Of a stretch of 13,845 nucleotides of DNA, positions 13,350 through 13,845 are shown piece after piece (position 1 is the stretch's first letter; the number at the start of each line of letters is the position of its first letter). Below the pieces are notes generated by a model that worked only from the letters and a program-made list of their open reading frames with translations, had not been told where the DNA came from and did not search any database. This stretch comes from Niastella sp. (GTDB taxonomy: Bacteria > Bacteroidota > Bacteroidia > Chitinophagales > Chitinophagaceae). Both the position numbers and the translations under genes were made by a program. Location: assembly GCA_021154515.1 (NCBI GenBank), contig JAJKIL010000204.1, forward strand, positions 1 to 13,845. The letters are read 5' to 3'.

Positions 13350-13352
13350 ACT

Positions 13353-13845
13353 ATGCGCCGAGTCCTTGAAATTCTGGGCAGTAGCCTCAACTTAACCTGG
13401 CAGGAATTTAAATCCCACAAAATTCGCACCTTGCTGTCATTGACCGGGGTGGCCTTTGGTATTTTTTGCATTATCAGCGTGCTGGCTACGGTAGATAGTC
13501 TTGAGTACCAGGTTCAGAAAGACATTCAGGCGCTTGGAACCAATACCGTATACATCGATAAATGGGTGTATGCCGGTGGCCCCGACTATCCCTGGTGGCG
13601 CTATGTAAAACGCCCCTCCCCCAGCTCAGAAGAAATGAGGCTGCTGAAAGAAAAAGTACCTGCCGCCTCCAACGTGGCTTTCAATATCAATACCAACAGT
13701 TATGTAGGGTTCGAAAACGATGTCATCAACAGTGTGAACTACTATGGCATCACGGAGGATTTTGTAAATATTCAACCCGTAGAAATTGAAGTAGGCCGTT
13801 ACCTGCAACCCGCCGATTACGACTTTGCCGCCAATGTGGTCGTAA
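13353..13845 (+). CDS. ABC transporter permease, MacB/FtsX type (5' part only)
   Basis: Translation from ATG 13353 gives 164 residues open to the window end, so the gene is partial at its 3' end. A cytoplasmic start ending in WQEFKSHKIRTLLS, the usual K-x-R-T-L-L entry into helix 1, is followed by a membrane segment LTGVAFGIFCIISVLATV at about 29-47. Then comes the beginning of the MacB periplasmic core domain (DSLEYQVQKDIQALGTNTVYID, and SVNYYGITEDFVNIQPVEIEVGRYL near the end). MacB-type permeases work with an ATPase and often a membrane-fusion protein to move peptides, lipoproteins or drugs, or to drive mechanical signalling. Partner genes would lie beyond the window. It is separated from the aldose epimerase by 207 bp filled mostly with two repeat arrays. 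Confidence 0.88.
   Translation, partial: MRRVLEILGSSLNLTWQEFKSHKIRTLLSLTGVAFGIFCIISVLATVDSLEYQVQKDIQALGTNTVYIDKWVYAGGPDYPWWRYVKRPSPSSEEMRLLKEKVPAASNVAFNINTNSYVGFENDVINSVNYYGITEDFVNIQPVEIEVGRYLQPADYDFAANVVV

Noticed and set aside
13562..13789. Small open frame of 75 codons near the right edge
   Set aside because: It is out of frame within the MacB-type permease, whose membrane helix and core domain are clearly readable.

Overview
The window looks like a piece of a Bacteroidota chromosome, most likely family Chitinophagaceae (Niastella/Chitinophaga-like). The clues are moderate GC, no Shine-Dalgarno sequences at gene starts, several TAnnTTTG promoter elements of the Bacteroidota type, a LamG lipoprotein, a MacB-type permease with a long soluble insertion, and the mix of gene families. 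The genus is inference. No tRNA, rRNA, CRISPR array, transposase or phage gene was seen.

Region 1 (1-5443) is a surface-glycan locus. Two genes run leftward: a TylF-type methyltransferase and a GT2 glycosyltransferase cut by the window edge. Four run rightward in a tightly overlapping operon: SAM methyltransferase, GT4 glycosyltransferase, UDP-GlcNAc 2-epimerase (wecB) and GT2 glycosyltransferase. The rightward operon closes with a perfect 19-bp stem terminator. Together these genes could make UDP-ManNAc and assemble and O-methylate an extracellular polysaccharide or O-antigen-like repeat.

Region 2 (5444-8578) holds a LamG-domain lipoprotein and mqnA (futalosine menaquinone pathway) on the minus strand, then purB (adenylosuccinate lyase) on the plus strand. 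The mqnA and purB promoters overlap face to face.

Region 3 (8579-13845) holds a double-domain GNAT acetyltransferase, prfC (release factor 3) and an MgtC/SapB membrane protein on the minus strand, then a LacX-type aldose 1-epimerase and the beginning of a MacB/FtsX-like permease on the plus strand.

The most unusual structure is not a gene. Almost every intergenic space in region 3 is filled by degenerate short tandem repeats with a strict 8-bp or 7-bp period, and region 1 has none. Most octamer units match GTYAACNN or its complement. Arrays start within 0-12 bp of the stop codons of purB, prfC and galM. They run into the 3' ends of the GNAT and mgtC genes, where they supply the last codons and the stop. 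Near-identical 23-mers flank the GNAT gene as direct repeats (22/23) and the mgtC-galM pair as inverted repeats (22/23). They resemble the short tandemly repeated repetitive sequences known from cyanobacteria, but the sequences and context differ.
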